A stretch of DNA of 64,000 bases from CALLMM01 sp964429855 (GCA_964429855.1 CAYSDM010000001.1:1-64000), one strand, 5' to 3'. Positions 32,689-42,142 are shown, numbered from the stretch's first letter. The notes: generated by a model from the letters alone, not told the origin. Numbers and translations: made by a program.

Positions 32689-34950
32689 TTACTTTCTCGT
32701 CGTTGAGATAGACTTCTTTGTCTCCCGGTTGCGTTTTGGATCGTAGAGATAGGAGTCTGCCCGCACGTTGGTGACGGTGAGGGTAAACGTTCCCTGACGG
32801 CTCGAACGGGCGGACTGGAAGGTCGCCTCTCCCTTGCTGTTGGTTTTTAACTCGCCCTTGCTGCCGACCAGCCCCGACCAACTGGCGGAGATGACGGCAT
32901 TGGGGATCAGCGCGCCGCTGATGTCTCTGATCTGCACGACCGCTTTCGCCGACACGCCGCTGCTGCTGGTGTTCAGCGACATGGTGATAGACTGGACAAA
33001 CAGCACCTTCTTCGGATTCTGCGTGACGACGATGGTCAGGCTGCGAGAGCTTTTCGCGCCCCGGTTGTCTGTCACAGTCAGTGTCGCCGTGTAGGTTCCC
33101 ACCTTTCGATAGGTGCAGGTCGGATGGGGGCTGGTAGAGGACTGTCCATTGCCGAATGTCCACAGGTAGCCGACAATCTGCCCGTCAGGATCGGAAGAGC
33201 CTGCGCTGGAGAAGATTACCTTCAGCGGCGCAAAGCCGGATAAGGGATTCGCGGAGGCGGAGGCGACCGGCGGCTGATTGGCAGGATTGTTCACGGTGAT
33301 CTGTATCGAAGCCGAATCGCTCAGACCGTCGTTATCCGTAACTGTCAGCGTCGCAGTATAGACTCCCGCCGCGCTGTAGGTGTGCGAGGGATTGGCGGCG
33401 GTTGAGGTGGAGCCGTCCCCAAAATTCCAGGCGTAACGGACGATCTGCCCGTCCGGGTCGGCAGAGCCGGAGGAGGAGAAGGCGACCGGAAGCGGCGCGT
33501 TGCCGCTGGTCGGACTGGCGGAGGCGGCAGCCGTCGGCGGCTGCGATCCTCCCGCGCTGACGACGGAGCCGTTGAGGGTGTATTCGCCCAGGCTGCCGTA
33601 GTCCGTGTAGCCGGTATTCGGGTCTCCAGTTCCGACGCCGTCAATCTGAAGGTAGTAGGTTCCGGCTGGAACCTGCGCCGAGATGCTGGCGCTCAAACCG
33701 GTCGGGTTGCTGCTGGCGACCTGCTGCCCGCTGGCGTTGAACAGTTTTGCCTCGATATCCAGATTGGCTCCGCGAATTCCCGGCGTCACATTGAGCGTGA
33801 TGGTTCCGGCTCCGGTGATAAAGGAGAAAACATCCACATCGCCCCGCTGTTCGACGATGCCGGATATCTGGAAGCTGGTTCCCGTCAAGGCTCTGGCGGT
33901 TCCGAAGGAGTTGCCGTAGTCATCCGTCCGGTAGCTGAGACCGTAGTTTTGCATGACCGCCAGATCGTCTTCGGTGTTGTTGGCGTTGGCGTACTCCCCC
34001 TTGCTCCACTGACTCACCTCTTTGTAGTAGCCCACGCCCATGATCGGCGCCCAGGTTCCATGTCCGGAGTAGTAGGCGGCTCCACCGATGACGCCGTCGT
34101 GCGACAGACCGACCGTATGTCCTACTTCGTGCGATACGGCTTCCGCGATATACTTCTCGCCGTTCGAGAGCATATTGGAGAAGACAAAGGCGGGCGTGTC
34201 GTTGCTCCAGGAAAATGACCCGATATAGGCGACTCCACCGGCGTTGGGGTAGAAGTTGGTTGGACTGATGACGACACGGACGCCGTAGTTATTGTCTATG
34301 GTGCTGGTTCGGCGCAGCGCTTCCAGACCGGGGTCTTCCGTCGTGACATCTACATCGAACGGCGCGAAATCCTCGGCGACGCGCTTCCAGACATATTGAA
34401 CGACATCCATCTCGGAGGCGCTGAAAGAGCCGGGATTGCTGTCCGTGTCGAAAGGCGCGGAGACGATGTCTGCGCCACTGGTAAAGCTGCTGTTCCAGGC
34501 GGTTCCCGACGTGGTGTGCCCGTTGAAGTCCAGATAGATCACGCGGGCGGAGCCGCGCTTGCTGTGCAGTTGAAAGGTCTGATCCGGCGGGAAGTATCCC
34601 TGAATGGCGGCTTCGCGCTTCCCTCTGCCGCGTCCGACCGGCGGCGCATGATCGTCCCCGCAGGTATAGAGCAGAAGCCCCTGCGGATCTACCCACAGAT
34701 CTTGGTCGCGCTTGAGCAAACCGCGCATCTCTTCGGGAGACTTGCCGTACCAGGCGGCTACCTGCGGCAGACGGTTTCCAAGACTGCGAATAGCCTGTAC
34801 GCCGTTCGCGGCGAAAGGCAGCCGGACAGTCGGGAAACTCGCTCCCCGGATATTTCGCTCCTGCGCCCCTGCGGCACAGAGCGAAACGAGAAGCAGAAGC
34901 GCCGTGAACCAGCCTCTCCCGCTCCTCAAGAGCCTGTGATGATTCGACAT
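32689..34950 (-). CDS. Secreted zinc metalloprotease with two PKD domains
   Basis: 753 residues from ATG 34950 (AAGGAG upstream). Signal peptide at ~10-28 (WFTALLLLVSLCAAGAQ). The protease domain (~90-360) has HEVGHTVGLSHDG, the HExGHxxGLxHD zinc motif of the metzincin-type clan, and an IMGVGYYKEVSQWSKGEY Met-turn region. A pre-peptidase-type beta domain (~370-480, DVDVFSFITGAGTITLNV...) is followed by two PKD repeats (YAWNFGDGSTSTAANPSHTY and YLWTFGNGQSSTSPHPTCTY) and a C-terminal Ig-like domain. Extracellular protein degradation or self-attachment is expected. Single-gene transcript with its own terminator. Confidence 0.9.
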   Translation of the reverse strand: MSNHHRLLRSGRGWFTALLLLVSLCAAGAQERNIRGASFPTVRLPFAANGVQAIRSLGNRLPQVAAWYGKSPEEMRGLLKRDQDLWVDPQGLLLYTCGDDHAPPVGRGRGKREAAIQGYFPPDQTFQLHSKRGSARVIYLDFNGHTTSGTAWNSSFTSGADIVSAPFDTDSNPGSFSASEMDVVQYVWKRVAEDFAPFDVDVTTEDPGLEALRRTSTIDNNYGVRVVISPTNFYPNAGGVAYIGSFSWSNDTPAFVFSNMLSNGEKYIAEAVSHEVGHTVGLSHDGVIGGAAYYSGHGTWAPIMGVGYYKEVSQWSKGEYANANNTEDDLAVMQNYGLSYRTDDYGNSFGTARALTGTSFQISGIVEQRGDVDVFSFITGAGTITLNVTPGIRGANLDIEAKLFNASGQQVASSNPTGLSASISAQVPAGTYYLQIDGVGTGDPNTGYTDYGSLGEYTLNGSVVSAGGSQPPTAAASASPTSGNAPLPVAFSSSGSADPDGQIVRYAWNFGDGSTSTAANPSHTYSAAGVYTATLTVTDNDGLSDSASIQITVNNPANQPPVASASANPLSGFAPLKVIFSSAGSSDPDGQIVGYLWTFGNGQSSTSPHPTCTYRKVGTYTATLTVTDNRGAKSSRSLTIVVTQNPKKVLFVQSITMSLNTSSSGVSAKAVVQIRDISGALIPNAVISASWSGLVGSKGELKTNSKGEATFQSARSSRQGTFTLTVTNVRADSYLYDPKRNRETKKSISTTRK

Positions 34951-35135
34951 CGAAATCTCCTTCCTGTAAGGAGTCCTGTGTGCTGTTGATGGGATGGCGA
35001 CGCGGAGAGACAAGCCGCTCTGCGCGATCTACTGGAAGCGTTGTGCCATACCCGGCACGCGGTTTACCACGCTCTGAATGGGAAGCGGAAAATCCAGTCT
35101 CTATGGCAGGTAGGAAGGACGACAGAGGAGGAAAG

Positions 35136-35158
35136 CGGGCGTCTGCCGAAGACGCCCG
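35136..35158 (-). terminator. Terminator after the GH32 remnant
   Basis: 9-bp stem CGGGCGTCT / AGACGCCCG with 5-nt loop; on the minus strand it is followed by CTTTCCTCC. It lies 50 bp past the remnant's stop. Confidence 0.6.
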
Positions 35159-35207
35159 TCACTGGATCGTGAAGTGGTTTAGCGGTAGGTCATGGAGCGA
35201 AGGCTTT

Positions 35208-35644
35208 TCAGTACGGATTGGACGGCGACATCTCCCAGGCGCGGGCGTTTTGGAAGCGCGCCTTTCCGCCCGCGGCGAAGAGCGATACGCCCAGACTGTC
35301 GGGGCGTCCCGGAAAGACCCGGCGGCAGATCGCATGCCGGTCGTTGGCGTATATCTCCACGACCGAGCGATCCACGAAGACGCGCAGACGCAAAGGCTCT
35401 CCGAAGCGCAGGGCAAAGGGAGCGCGTTCCACAATCCTGCGTCCCGCAATACCGCTCCTGAACCTATCTCCAGTGTCAGCGCGGAGCCGCCGCGCTGCGC
35501 CAGATCGGCGACAGAGACCCAGACCAGCAGCGTCTTGTCTGTTTTCGGCGAAGCCTGCTCCACAGACCCGGACTCTCCAGGACGCGCTGCCATCAGGATC
35601 AGGCAGAGGATCACCGCAATTAGCAGCCAGGTTGTCATTCCCAT
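35208..35644 (-). pseudogene. GH32 (levanase/invertase-like) gene remnant: N-terminal anchor plus C-terminal beta-sandwich
   Basis: Starting at ATG 35644 one frame encodes a membrane/signal segment (TTWLLIAVILCLILMAA) and the beginning of a LamG-like domain (KTLLVWVSVADLAQRGGSALTLEIG). In a different frame from about 35455 down, the sequence reads as the end of a GH32 C-terminal sandwich: APFALRFGEPLRLRVFVDRSVVEIYAN, then FPGRPDSLGVSLFAAGG and ending ARAWEMSPSNPY. The GH32 catalytic propeller and most of LamG are missing. I infer an internal deletion with a frameshift, leaving the two ends. An intact version would hydrolyse fructosides. An assembly collapse is the alternative. Confidence 0.75.
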
Positions 35645-35773
35645 GGAAGACTCTCGCGCAGGGAGCGTGTCCTGCAAGTCGTATCTGCAAAATCTGTGAC
35701 CCTGCGCAATCTCCTTTTTTGAAAGATAGCTCCCGTGTATGCCGTTCAGTTCATGGATGGATGTATCTCTGCG

Positions 35774-36655
35774 CTACGGGACAAGACGCAAAGCGTTCCG
35801 ATAGAAAATCTTCTCCTGAATCTCGACCGGCAGTTCCAGCGACGATAGGAAGTCGAGCAGATCGCCGCCGTAGTAGTCGCGACCGAAGAGCAGGCGGTCT
35901 GCGAAGCGGATGAGGAACGCTTTCGCGTGTTTCGGGTCGCGCTTGAGCGCATAGAGCGCAGAACCCGCCGACAGGTCGGCGCAGAGGTTCGCATGACGTT
36001 CAAACAGACCGTGCAGACGCCCGCCCGGAATGATCGGTCCTTTCGGGTAGACCTCCGGATCGGCGGCGCAGTCGCCGGATATCTCGCGCCAGAACCCGGG
36101 CGCATGTCCGATGAACGTCGTCTCCGGGCAGGCTTCCAGCGCGCGCTCCAGATGGTCTACCGTTCCGCCGTACCAGCTTCTCTGGTAGCGTTTCTCGCCG
36201 GTCTGCGCGTCCGGCAGATAGGGGACATCGAGGTGCAGAACCACCGGGCAGCCCAGTCGCCCCGCGACCCGATAGACCTCCAGACAGCGGGGATCGTCAA
36301 AACACATCCGAAACTTCCATTCGCCGCAGACCCGCACGCCGTGAATGTTCACGGCGGCTTCAAAGAGTTTCGGGGCGTCGGGAAGCTGGGGATGCGGGAA
36401 GTAACCGAGAATGAAGCGATCCGGACAGGCGTCTCGCGCTCGTATCAGATCGCTCAACGGGATGCCGGGATGCGTACCGTCCGGGCGCATATGTACGGGA
36501 TTCAGCGCGCCGTGATAGATCGGTTCATCTTCGTGCGGCAGTATCTCCCAGCTTAACAGCCAGGCGCGGTCAATGCCGTGCGCGTCCATATCCGCGACCA
36601 GCCCGGCAGCGTCCCGTCCATGCCAGTAGACATGCTGATGACTGTCAATTCGCAT
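35774..36655 (-). CDS. Amidohydrolase-related TIM-barrel metal-dependent hydrolase
   Basis: 293 residues. MRIDSHQHVYWHG provides the first-strand H-x-H metal pair. VVLHLDVPYL, FIGHAPGFW and LLFGRDYYGGDLL give the later His and Asp ligands, as in amidohydrolase family 2 (PF04909). Members hydrolyse lactones or decarboxylate aromatic and sugar acids. It ends the minus-strand array and lies 42 bp downstream of the DapA-like gene, so a sugar-lactone hydrolase role is plausible but unproven. Confidence 0.85.
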   Translation of the reverse strand: MRIDSHQHVYWHGRDAAGLVADMDAHGIDRAWLLSWEILPHEDEPIYHGALNPVHMRPDGTHPGIPLSDLIRARDACPDRFILGYFPHPQLPDAPKLFEAAVNIHGVRVCGEWKFRMCFDDPRCLEVYRVAGRLGCPVVLHLDVPYLPDAQTGEKRYQRSWYGGTVDHLERALEACPETTFIGHAPGFWREISGDCAADPEVYPKGPIIPGGRLHGLFERHANLCADLSAGSALYALKRDPKHAKAFLIRFADRLLFGRDYYGGDLLDFLSSLELPVEIQEKIFYRNALRLVP

Positions 36656-36697
36656 GTTGCCCCCGCCCTTTGCGGTCGGAAATCTCTTCCATCGGTC

Positions 36698-37756
36698 TCA
36701 GCGCAGCCATTCGTCCCGATGCTCCTTGACGAACGAATCGTCATGAAGATGTGGGTAGACGCGATAGACCCGATCAATCTCCTCCGACTGCCCCGGAGAG
36801 AGTCCTTCGTTCGGATCCAGACACCAGATTCCTTCCAGCAGTCCCTGCCTTCGCAGCACCTCGTGCAGTCCGGCGATGCAGCCTCGAAAACCGTTGGCGG
36901 CGTCGAAGAAGGCTGCGTTGCTGTCCGTCACCTCGATAGATCGCGCCAGCATCGCAGACGGAATCGCCTTGTTATTCGCGGAGAGGCTCCGGCACTCTTT
37001 CAGCAACTCGACCGCTGTTCGCGTCCAGACCGACCAGTGACCCAGCAGGCCGCCGACGATTCGTCTCTCGACCGTCCCATTCTTCCCCTGAAATACGAAG
37101 GGCGTCAGCAGATCGAGGACGATGTTATCATCGTTGCCGGTGTAGAGCGCAATGTCTTCGCGTCCCGCTTCGGCGATAGCGCGCACGACATCCAGCGTCT
37201 GATAGCGATTGAAAGGGGCGATTTTGATCGCGACGACGTTCTCGATCTCCGCAAAACGCCGCCAGAAGGAGTAGGGCAGAATCCGTCCGCCGACGGCGGG
37301 CTGAAGGTAGAAGCCGACCAGGGGTATCGCGTCGGCAACAGCGCGGCAATGAGAGAGCAGGTCGCTCTCCTGCGCGTCGGTCAACGCCGCCAGACTCAGC
37401 AGTCCAGCGTGATACTCCAGGGAACGGGCAAGCTCCGCCTCTTTCACTGCCTGCTCGGTGCGACCGCAGACTCCCGCAATGCGAACCAGCGGGACGCGGC
37501 GCGCCTCATCTGCGCGGTTCATCTCCTCGGCTGCCAGTTGAAGAACCGGCTCAAACAGACCGATCTTCGGGTTGCGGATGGCGAACTGCGTGGTATGAAC
37601 GCCCACCGCCAGTCCGCCCGCCCCGGCAGCGATATAGTAGCGCGAGAGGGCGCGCTGCCGCCGCTCATCCAGCTTTCGCTCCGCCGTCAGCGCCAGCGGA
37701 TGCGCCGGAATCACCCGCCCGGCGTTAAGAGGCTGCCGCCACAGGCTGTTGTGCAT
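36698..37756 (-). CDS. DapA/N-acetylneuraminate-lyase family aldolase or dehydratase
   Basis: 352 residues, ATG 37756 with AGGAG eight bases upstream. (beta/alpha)8 class I fold: YIAAGAGGLAVGVHTTQFA replaces the GGTTGE loop, PLVRIAGVCGRT is the second-strand region, PLVGFYLQPAVGG is the strand that normally holds the catalytic Tyr, and VVAIKIAPF holds the Schiff-base Lys. YTGNDD matches the fGNDD strand. The missing classical GTTGE motif sets it apart from true DapA. The long C-terminal tail is typical of the sugar-acid-acting relatives. In context it probably cleaves or dehydrates a 2-keto-3-deoxy sugar acid. Confidence 0.85.
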   Translation of the reverse strand: MHNSLWRQPLNAGRVIPAHPLALTAERKLDERRQRALSRYYIAAGAGGLAVGVHTTQFAIRNPKIGLFEPVLQLAAEEMNRADEARRVPLVRIAGVCGRTEQAVKEAELARSLEYHAGLLSLAALTDAQESDLLSHCRAVADAIPLVGFYLQPAVGGRILPYSFWRRFAEIENVVAIKIAPFNRYQTLDVVRAIAEAGREDIALYTGNDDNIVLDLLTPFVFQGKNGTVERRIVGGLLGHWSVWTRTAVELLKECRSLSANNKAIPSAMLARSIEVTDSNAAFFDAANGFRGCIAGLHEVLRRQGLLEGIWCLDPNEGLSPGQSEEIDRVYRVYPHLHDDSFVKEHRDEWLR

Positions 37757-37788
37757 GGTTCAGGCTCCTGCTTTTGGGTAGAAATCAG

Positions 37789-38838
37789 TCAAAACTTGCC
37801 GTCTCGCGTCTCGAAATGGGTCGGCTTGCCCAGGTCTTCGCCGCCGCGCATCACCCAGTCTGCAATCCAGCGAACCATCTGCTCGATGCCGACGCGGGGA
37901 TAGCCGAATAGCCGATGTCCGCGCTGCCCGTTGCTTAAAAGGGCGCTCATTGCGGCTTCGCCCTCAAAGACAGGCGTTTTCCCCATTAATTCGCCGAACT
38001 GTTCGGCGACGCGCCGCACGCTGACCTGTTCGGGACCCGCCAGATTAACGATGAAGGGAGGAGAAGAGACATGATCGAAGGCTTGCAGCGCCATTGCGTT
38101 GGCGTCCGCCTGCCAGATCACATTGACCATCCCCATTGCCAGCGAGACAGGATGCTCCTCCCAGACGCTTTTCGCGATGTCCACCAGCACTCCGTAGCGG
38201 ATGGCAATGGCGTAGTTGAGGCGGAGGATAGCGGTCGGGAGGGAGAGCGTGCGGCTGAAATGCTCGATGATGCGCTCACGTCCCAGACAGCTCATCGCAT
38301 ACTCGCCAACGGGACCGGGCGAGTCAGTCTCGATGGAGCCTCCCAGCGTGACCGGTGAGAGCGGATAGACATTTCCCGTCCCGAAGGCGACGATCCGGCT
38401 GCGGCGAAACTTCTGGCAGACCATCCCCGGCAGATAGCTGTTCATCGCCCAGGTGAGCGACTCCTGTCCGGTAGAGCCGAACTTCATTCCCGCCATAAAG
38501 ATCACATTCGGAACATCGGGCAGCTTCGCCAGTTCATCCGCATTCAGAAGGTCGCAGGGGATCGTTTCGATCCCGCTGCGCTGAAGCTGCTGCTCCAGTC
38601 CTCCGCTGGAGAAGCGAGAGACGCCGATAATGCGCCGGGGCGTGCCGACGGCATCCGAAGCGCGCCGCGCCATCTGCGCCAGACTCGGTCCCATCTTGCC
38701 GCCGACGCCCAGAATGAGAACGTCTCCCTGCATACGGCGAAACGTCTCCAGCACGCCCTCGGTGGGTGCGCTCAGGAGATCGTCGAGATGGGCGCTGTCG
38801 CGAATGGTATCGGGCAGGGAGGAGTGCATGGTAGTCAT
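37789..38838 (-). CDS. NAD-dependent epimerase/dehydratase family protein
   Basis: 349 residues. Extended-SDR fold: the nucleotide motif is VLILGVGGKMGPSLAQMA (G-x-G-G-x-x-G), then DLLNADEL, VIFMAGMKFGSTGQ, and AFGTGNVYP...GPVGEYAMSCLGRE, in which Tyr (GEYAMS) replaces the YxxxK tyrosine but the usual Lys four residues later is not evident. It starts within the stop of the enolase-family gene (ATGA overlap). It probably oxidises or epimerises a sugar intermediate. Confidence 0.82.
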   Translation of the reverse strand: MTTMHSSLPDTIRDSAHLDDLLSAPTEGVLETFRRMQGDVLILGVGGKMGPSLAQMARRASDAVGTPRRIIGVSRFSSGGLEQQLQRSGIETIPCDLLNADELAKLPDVPNVIFMAGMKFGSTGQESLTWAMNSYLPGMVCQKFRRSRIVAFGTGNVYPLSPVTLGGSIETDSPGPVGEYAMSCLGRERIIEHFSRTLSLPTAILRLNYAIAIRYGVLVDIAKSVWEEHPVSLAMGMVNVIWQADANAMALQAFDHVSSPPFIVNLAGPEQVSVRRVAEQFGELMGKTPVFEGEAAMSALLSNGQRGHRLFGYPRVGIEQMVRWIADWVMRGGEDLGKPTHFETRDGKF

Positions 38839-40106
38839 AGCGTGGTTCCTAATCCGGCAGGAAGACTGCCCGGAAGGCGATGGAAGCCGTCTGTCGGCTC
38901 AAACAGGGGCGACAGGCGCGGAAGCCAGTCGTTATTGGCGTCGGGCGTATACTGCGGCGAGTTCAGTTCGATGCCGTTGAAGGTATGCAGGCGCGCCGCC
39001 ATCAGGAAGGAGTGAACAGCGGACAGACCGGGGTTCGTCAGATCCTGCTGCGCCAGAAGCAGACCGCGCTCCCGCGCCCAGGCAGCGGCGACCAGCGAAA
39101 AGCTCTGCCCCTTACAGGTTTTGATGGCGAATCCTCCCCATCCCTGCTGATGCGCAAGCTCCATGCAGTCAAAGTCGGTTAAGCCCTCATCCAGGATCAC
39201 CGGCTTCAAAGCCGTAACCGGATGCCAGTTGTAGGCGAAATTCGCGATGTCGCGTCCGGTCGGCTGTTCGACATATTCGAGTGCGTCGTAGACGGCGGCA
39301 TCGGCGGCTCTCAGCCGCACCAGATAGTCCAGAACGCTGTCGGCATCGGGATTCGCGCAGTTACTGTCCACGCAGATGCGGGGCGCGCCGACGCCAAGAG
39401 AGCGCGCCGCCTCATAGACCTCGATGGTTCGTGTGACATCTGTCACACTATCTTTACCGCTCAGCTTCAATTTAAAAGCGTGGTAGCCCCGCTCTCGCAC
39501 CCAGAAGGTCATGGAGTCAAGAGATTCGGTGGTTCCCACCACCAGCCACGCCGTCAACGCGGACACAGGCGGCTGAAGTGTCCGGGCAATCGCCTTCGCC
39601 GCGCCTCCTTCCGGGAAGTAAGCATCGGCGGATGGGATCGGAATATCTTCGTCGTAGAGGGCGAACGCGGAGCGGTTCAATGCCTGTCCGACGGCGTCGT
39701 GGATCGCCGCATCGAAGGGACTCAGGCAGACCGAGCGCGCCAGCGGCGGCGGGGAGTCGGGTAGTTCCAGCGTATGAACCGAATGCTGAAGACGCAGACC
39801 GAGTTCGAGCGGGTGCTCCGGCTCGTTTCCGCAGAGCGCGGTCAGGTTTGCGGCAATATGCTCGCACAGTTCGCGCATACGGCTGTCTCGATGCGCATGG
39901 GAGAGGTCGGGGCGGGGCCATGCCCACAGGTCGCTCAGGTAGATGACGCCGCGCCCCGCGCCTTCCCGGTTGCCGACCCGCACCCTCACCTCCGCTTCCG
40001 CTTCGGTGATCTCGGTGATGGGTCCGCTGCTCAACACCAGCGGGACCCGAAAGGGGCGCAGCCGAAACATAACCCGCGCTTCAAGAATAGAGGCTGACTG
40101 TTCCAT
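38835..40106 (-). CDS. Mandelate racemase/muconate lactonizing enzyme-type dehydratase (enolase superfamily)
   Basis: 423 residues; ATG 40106 (GTG 40109 is equally possible; GGAG lies upstream of both). The barrel has HAFKLKLSGKD (K-x-K catalytic lysines), ICVDSNCAN (first metal Asp), EYVEQPTG (Glu), ILDEGLTD (third acidic ligand) and AIKTCKGQS (Lys on the sixth strand). Sugar-acid dehydratases or epimerases use this scaffold. Coupled to the downstream epimerase gene. Together with the DapA-like gene it suggests acid-sugar dehydration followed by retro-aldol cleavage. Confidence 0.85.
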   Translation of the reverse strand: MEQSASILEARVMFRLRPFRVPLVLSSGPITEITEAEAEVRVRVGNREGAGRGVIYLSDLWAWPRPDLSHAHRDSRMRELCEHIAANLTALCGNEPEHPLELGLRLQHSVHTLELPDSPPPLARSVCLSPFDAAIHDAVGQALNRSAFALYDEDIPIPSADAYFPEGGAAKAIARTLQPPVSALTAWLVVGTTESLDSMTFWVRERGYHAFKLKLSGKDSVTDVTRTIEVYEAARSLGVGAPRICVDSNCANPDADSVLDYLVRLRAADAAVYDALEYVEQPTGRDIANFAYNWHPVTALKPVILDEGLTDFDCMELAHQQGWGGFAIKTCKGQSFSLVAAAWARERGLLLAQQDLTNPGLSAVHSFLMAARLHTFNGIELNSPQYTPDANNDWLPRLSPLFEPTDGFHRLPGSLPAGLGTTL

Positions 40107-40148
40107 CACGGTTGTCTCCAGAGAGAGGCAGGATTCATCTTTGTCGGT

Positions 40149-41066
40149 TCAGGGGTAACGCATCTTCCGGTATCCGACCGCAAACGCCGCGCCGTCGTAG
40201 CCGGAGTCCGACTCGCTCAGTTCGGCGATTCGAATCTCGCGATCTCCCTCGCGCCAGGACCGGCACGCCGCCAGCGCGCACAGTTCCGGTTCGATGAGCG
40301 TGTCGAACGGCAGCGGGGGCGTGGAGGTCTGACCGGAGAGATAGGGAAGAACGGACTCCAGCAGGGCGCGATAGAGCTTCGCGGCATCCGGCTTCAGATG
40401 ACTCACGCCCTTCGCCGTGACGATGGTGATATAGAAGGGGATATAGCCGACCGCGCCGCCGATGGTCAGAAAGGCTCGTCGCTCGTCCTTCCAGTTTACC
40501 TGGACTCGCCGCTGCGTTCCCTCTCCCAGATGCCGCACGCTCTCGATGCCGGGCCCCATGATGGCCGAGAGCAGGGAGTAGGCGTGAATCCCATAATTGA
40601 ACTCATCCGTCCCGCATCCGCACAGCGCGGTGTGCGGCTCTCCGCGCTCCTCGACGGGCTGTGCCAGCCACTCCATCGCCTCCACGCAGAAGCGCAGGGA
40701 GGAGCCGCCGGTAATACGCGCGCCCTCGCGACTCCAGGCAAGCATCTGCTTCAGATCGCGCAGGCATCCGGCAACAGGCTTGTCAATCAGAACAGACTTG
40801 CCCGCCTCGACAAAGGGACGCGCCTTCTCCAGATGCGTGTCCCAGTCGCAGCCGTGTATGATCGCGCCGTCCGTTTCGGAGGCCATCTCGCTCAGCGACC
40901 CGTAGACGCGGGGGATCTCTCTCTCCTCTGCAAACTTTGTCACAAACTCTGCGGGATGCACCGCGCCGCCGTCCCAGACCCCGACGATCTCATGCCCCTG
41001 GTCGCGCAGAATGGGAATCCAGTTCTGCGGATGCGACGTATCCAGATCAACAATACCGATTCTCAT
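40149..41066 (-). CDS. Gfo/Idh/MocA-like oxidoreductase (divergent)
   Basis: 305 residues. The Rossmann start is divergent (MRIGIVDLDTSHPQNW instead of GxGxxG), while VEAGKSVLIDKPVAG is the standard EKP-type signature with Asp for Glu. ITGGSSLRFCVEAMEWL and FNYGIHAYSLLSAIMGPG are the substrate-side histidine region. It overlaps the next Gfo/Idh gene by four bases (ATGA). The altered nucleotide motif makes normal NAD(P) use uncertain. Confidence 0.82.
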   Translation of the reverse strand: MRIGIVDLDTSHPQNWIPILRDQGHEIVGVWDGGAVHPAEFVTKFAEEREIPRVYGSLSEMASETDGAIIHGCDWDTHLEKARPFVEAGKSVLIDKPVAGCLRDLKQMLAWSREGARITGGSSLRFCVEAMEWLAQPVEERGEPHTALCGCGTDEFNYGIHAYSLLSAIMGPGIESVRHLGEGTQRRVQVNWKDERRAFLTIGGAVGYIPFYITIVTAKGVSHLKPDAAKLYRALLESVLPYLSGQTSTPPLPFDTLIEPELCALAACRSWREGDREIRIAELSESDSGYDGAAFAVGYRKMRYP

Positions 41067-42031
41067 AGGAACTGCACCTCCCCCGTGCGTATGGCGCGGT
41101 CTGCCGCCAGAACGATTCGCGTCGCCTGAATACCGTCATGCACCGTCAATTCCGGCTCGCGTCCCTCTTTTAGCGCCGCAATAAACTCCCGGTTCTCCAG
41201 CAGAAAGCCCTCCTCTTCGGGACGCTCTTCTGTCCAGGATTGACTTCCATCGTAGAACGTCGCCTTCTTCAGCCGGTCATAAAGTTGGACGCTGCGCCCG
41301 TCGTTGCCGTAGAGTTCAAAGAAGAATTTGCTCGTAAAGGGCGACTCGGCGGCGTCGCCCTGAATCCAGGAGCCGACGTGCCCGTTCTCAAACTGAATAG
41401 TGGCGACGCACTGATCTATGCAGGGATGTCCGGGGTGGGTCAGCATCCCGCCTGCCGCCCAGAGCCGCTCTGGTTCGCTCCCCGCCAGGTAGCGAATGAT
41501 GTCGGTGGTATGGCAGCCCTGGCTGTGGACGTTCGCGCCGCCCTGAACGGGGTCCTGCGCCCACAGATCGTCGGGCCAGCGTCCGCACATCATCTGCCCG
41601 ACCAGCACCTGCGGCTCCGGGATAAACGCATGCGCTTTGCGGATGAGCGGATAGTAGCGCATCTTGAAGGCGGGCATCAGAATAACACCCGATTTCCGCA
41701 CCGCTTTCGCAATGGCTTCACACTCTTCCAGCGAGAGCGCCAGCGGCTTTTCGATCAGGATATGCTTGCCTGCTTCGGCGGCGGCGATGGCAAGCGGGGC
41801 GTGCGAATCGTGCCGGGTGCAGATATAGACGGCGTCGAGACGACTATCGGAAAAGAGACGTTCGGGATCGGTGGTCGCGTACTCCCCGCCGAACTCCTGC
41901 AGCGTGGTCTGCGCTGCCGTCTCATGGATGTCCGCATAGGCGAGGAAGCGGGCGTCCGGTATCTGCGCGATACTGACGCAGTGCGCGGAGCGCGCCAGAC
42001 TGCCGCATCCTATCAGTCCGAGATTGATCAC
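41063..42031 (-). CDS. Gfo/Idh/MocA-family oxidoreductase
   Basis: 322 residues; GTG 42031 with AGGAGA seven bases upstream. Nucleotide motif LGLIGCGSLARSAH, YADIHE (acidic after strand 2, NAD preference), AGKHILIEKPLALSLEECE, FKMRYYP and SQGCHTTDIIRYLAG. Typical sugar or inositol-type dehydrogenase. First gene of the 36-42 kb catabolic group. A short open stretch of ~37 codons with no normal start ends in its start codon (see findings). Confidence 0.9.
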   Translation of the reverse strand: MINLGLIGCGSLARSAHCVSIAQIPDARFLAYADIHETAAQTTLQEFGGEYATTDPERLFSDSRLDAVYICTRHDSHAPLAIAAAEAGKHILIEKPLALSLEECEAIAKAVRKSGVILMPAFKMRYYPLIRKAHAFIPEPQVLVGQMMCGRWPDDLWAQDPVQGGANVHSQGCHTTDIIRYLAGSEPERLWAAGGMLTHPGHPCIDQCVATIQFENGHVGSWIQGDAAESPFTSKFFFELYGNDGRSVQLYDRLKKATFYDGSQSWTEERPEEEGFLLENREFIAALKEGREPELTVHDGIQATRIVLAADRAIRTGEVQFL

Positions 42032-42142
42032 CGTTGATTCTCCTGAGACAGGATATAAAAAAACAGAGTGCCTGTCATAAGCAGAGGCTTCTCGTTATAG
42101 TTCTCGATGAGGATCGTCAGATCATTCCCATCGAGAGGAAGA

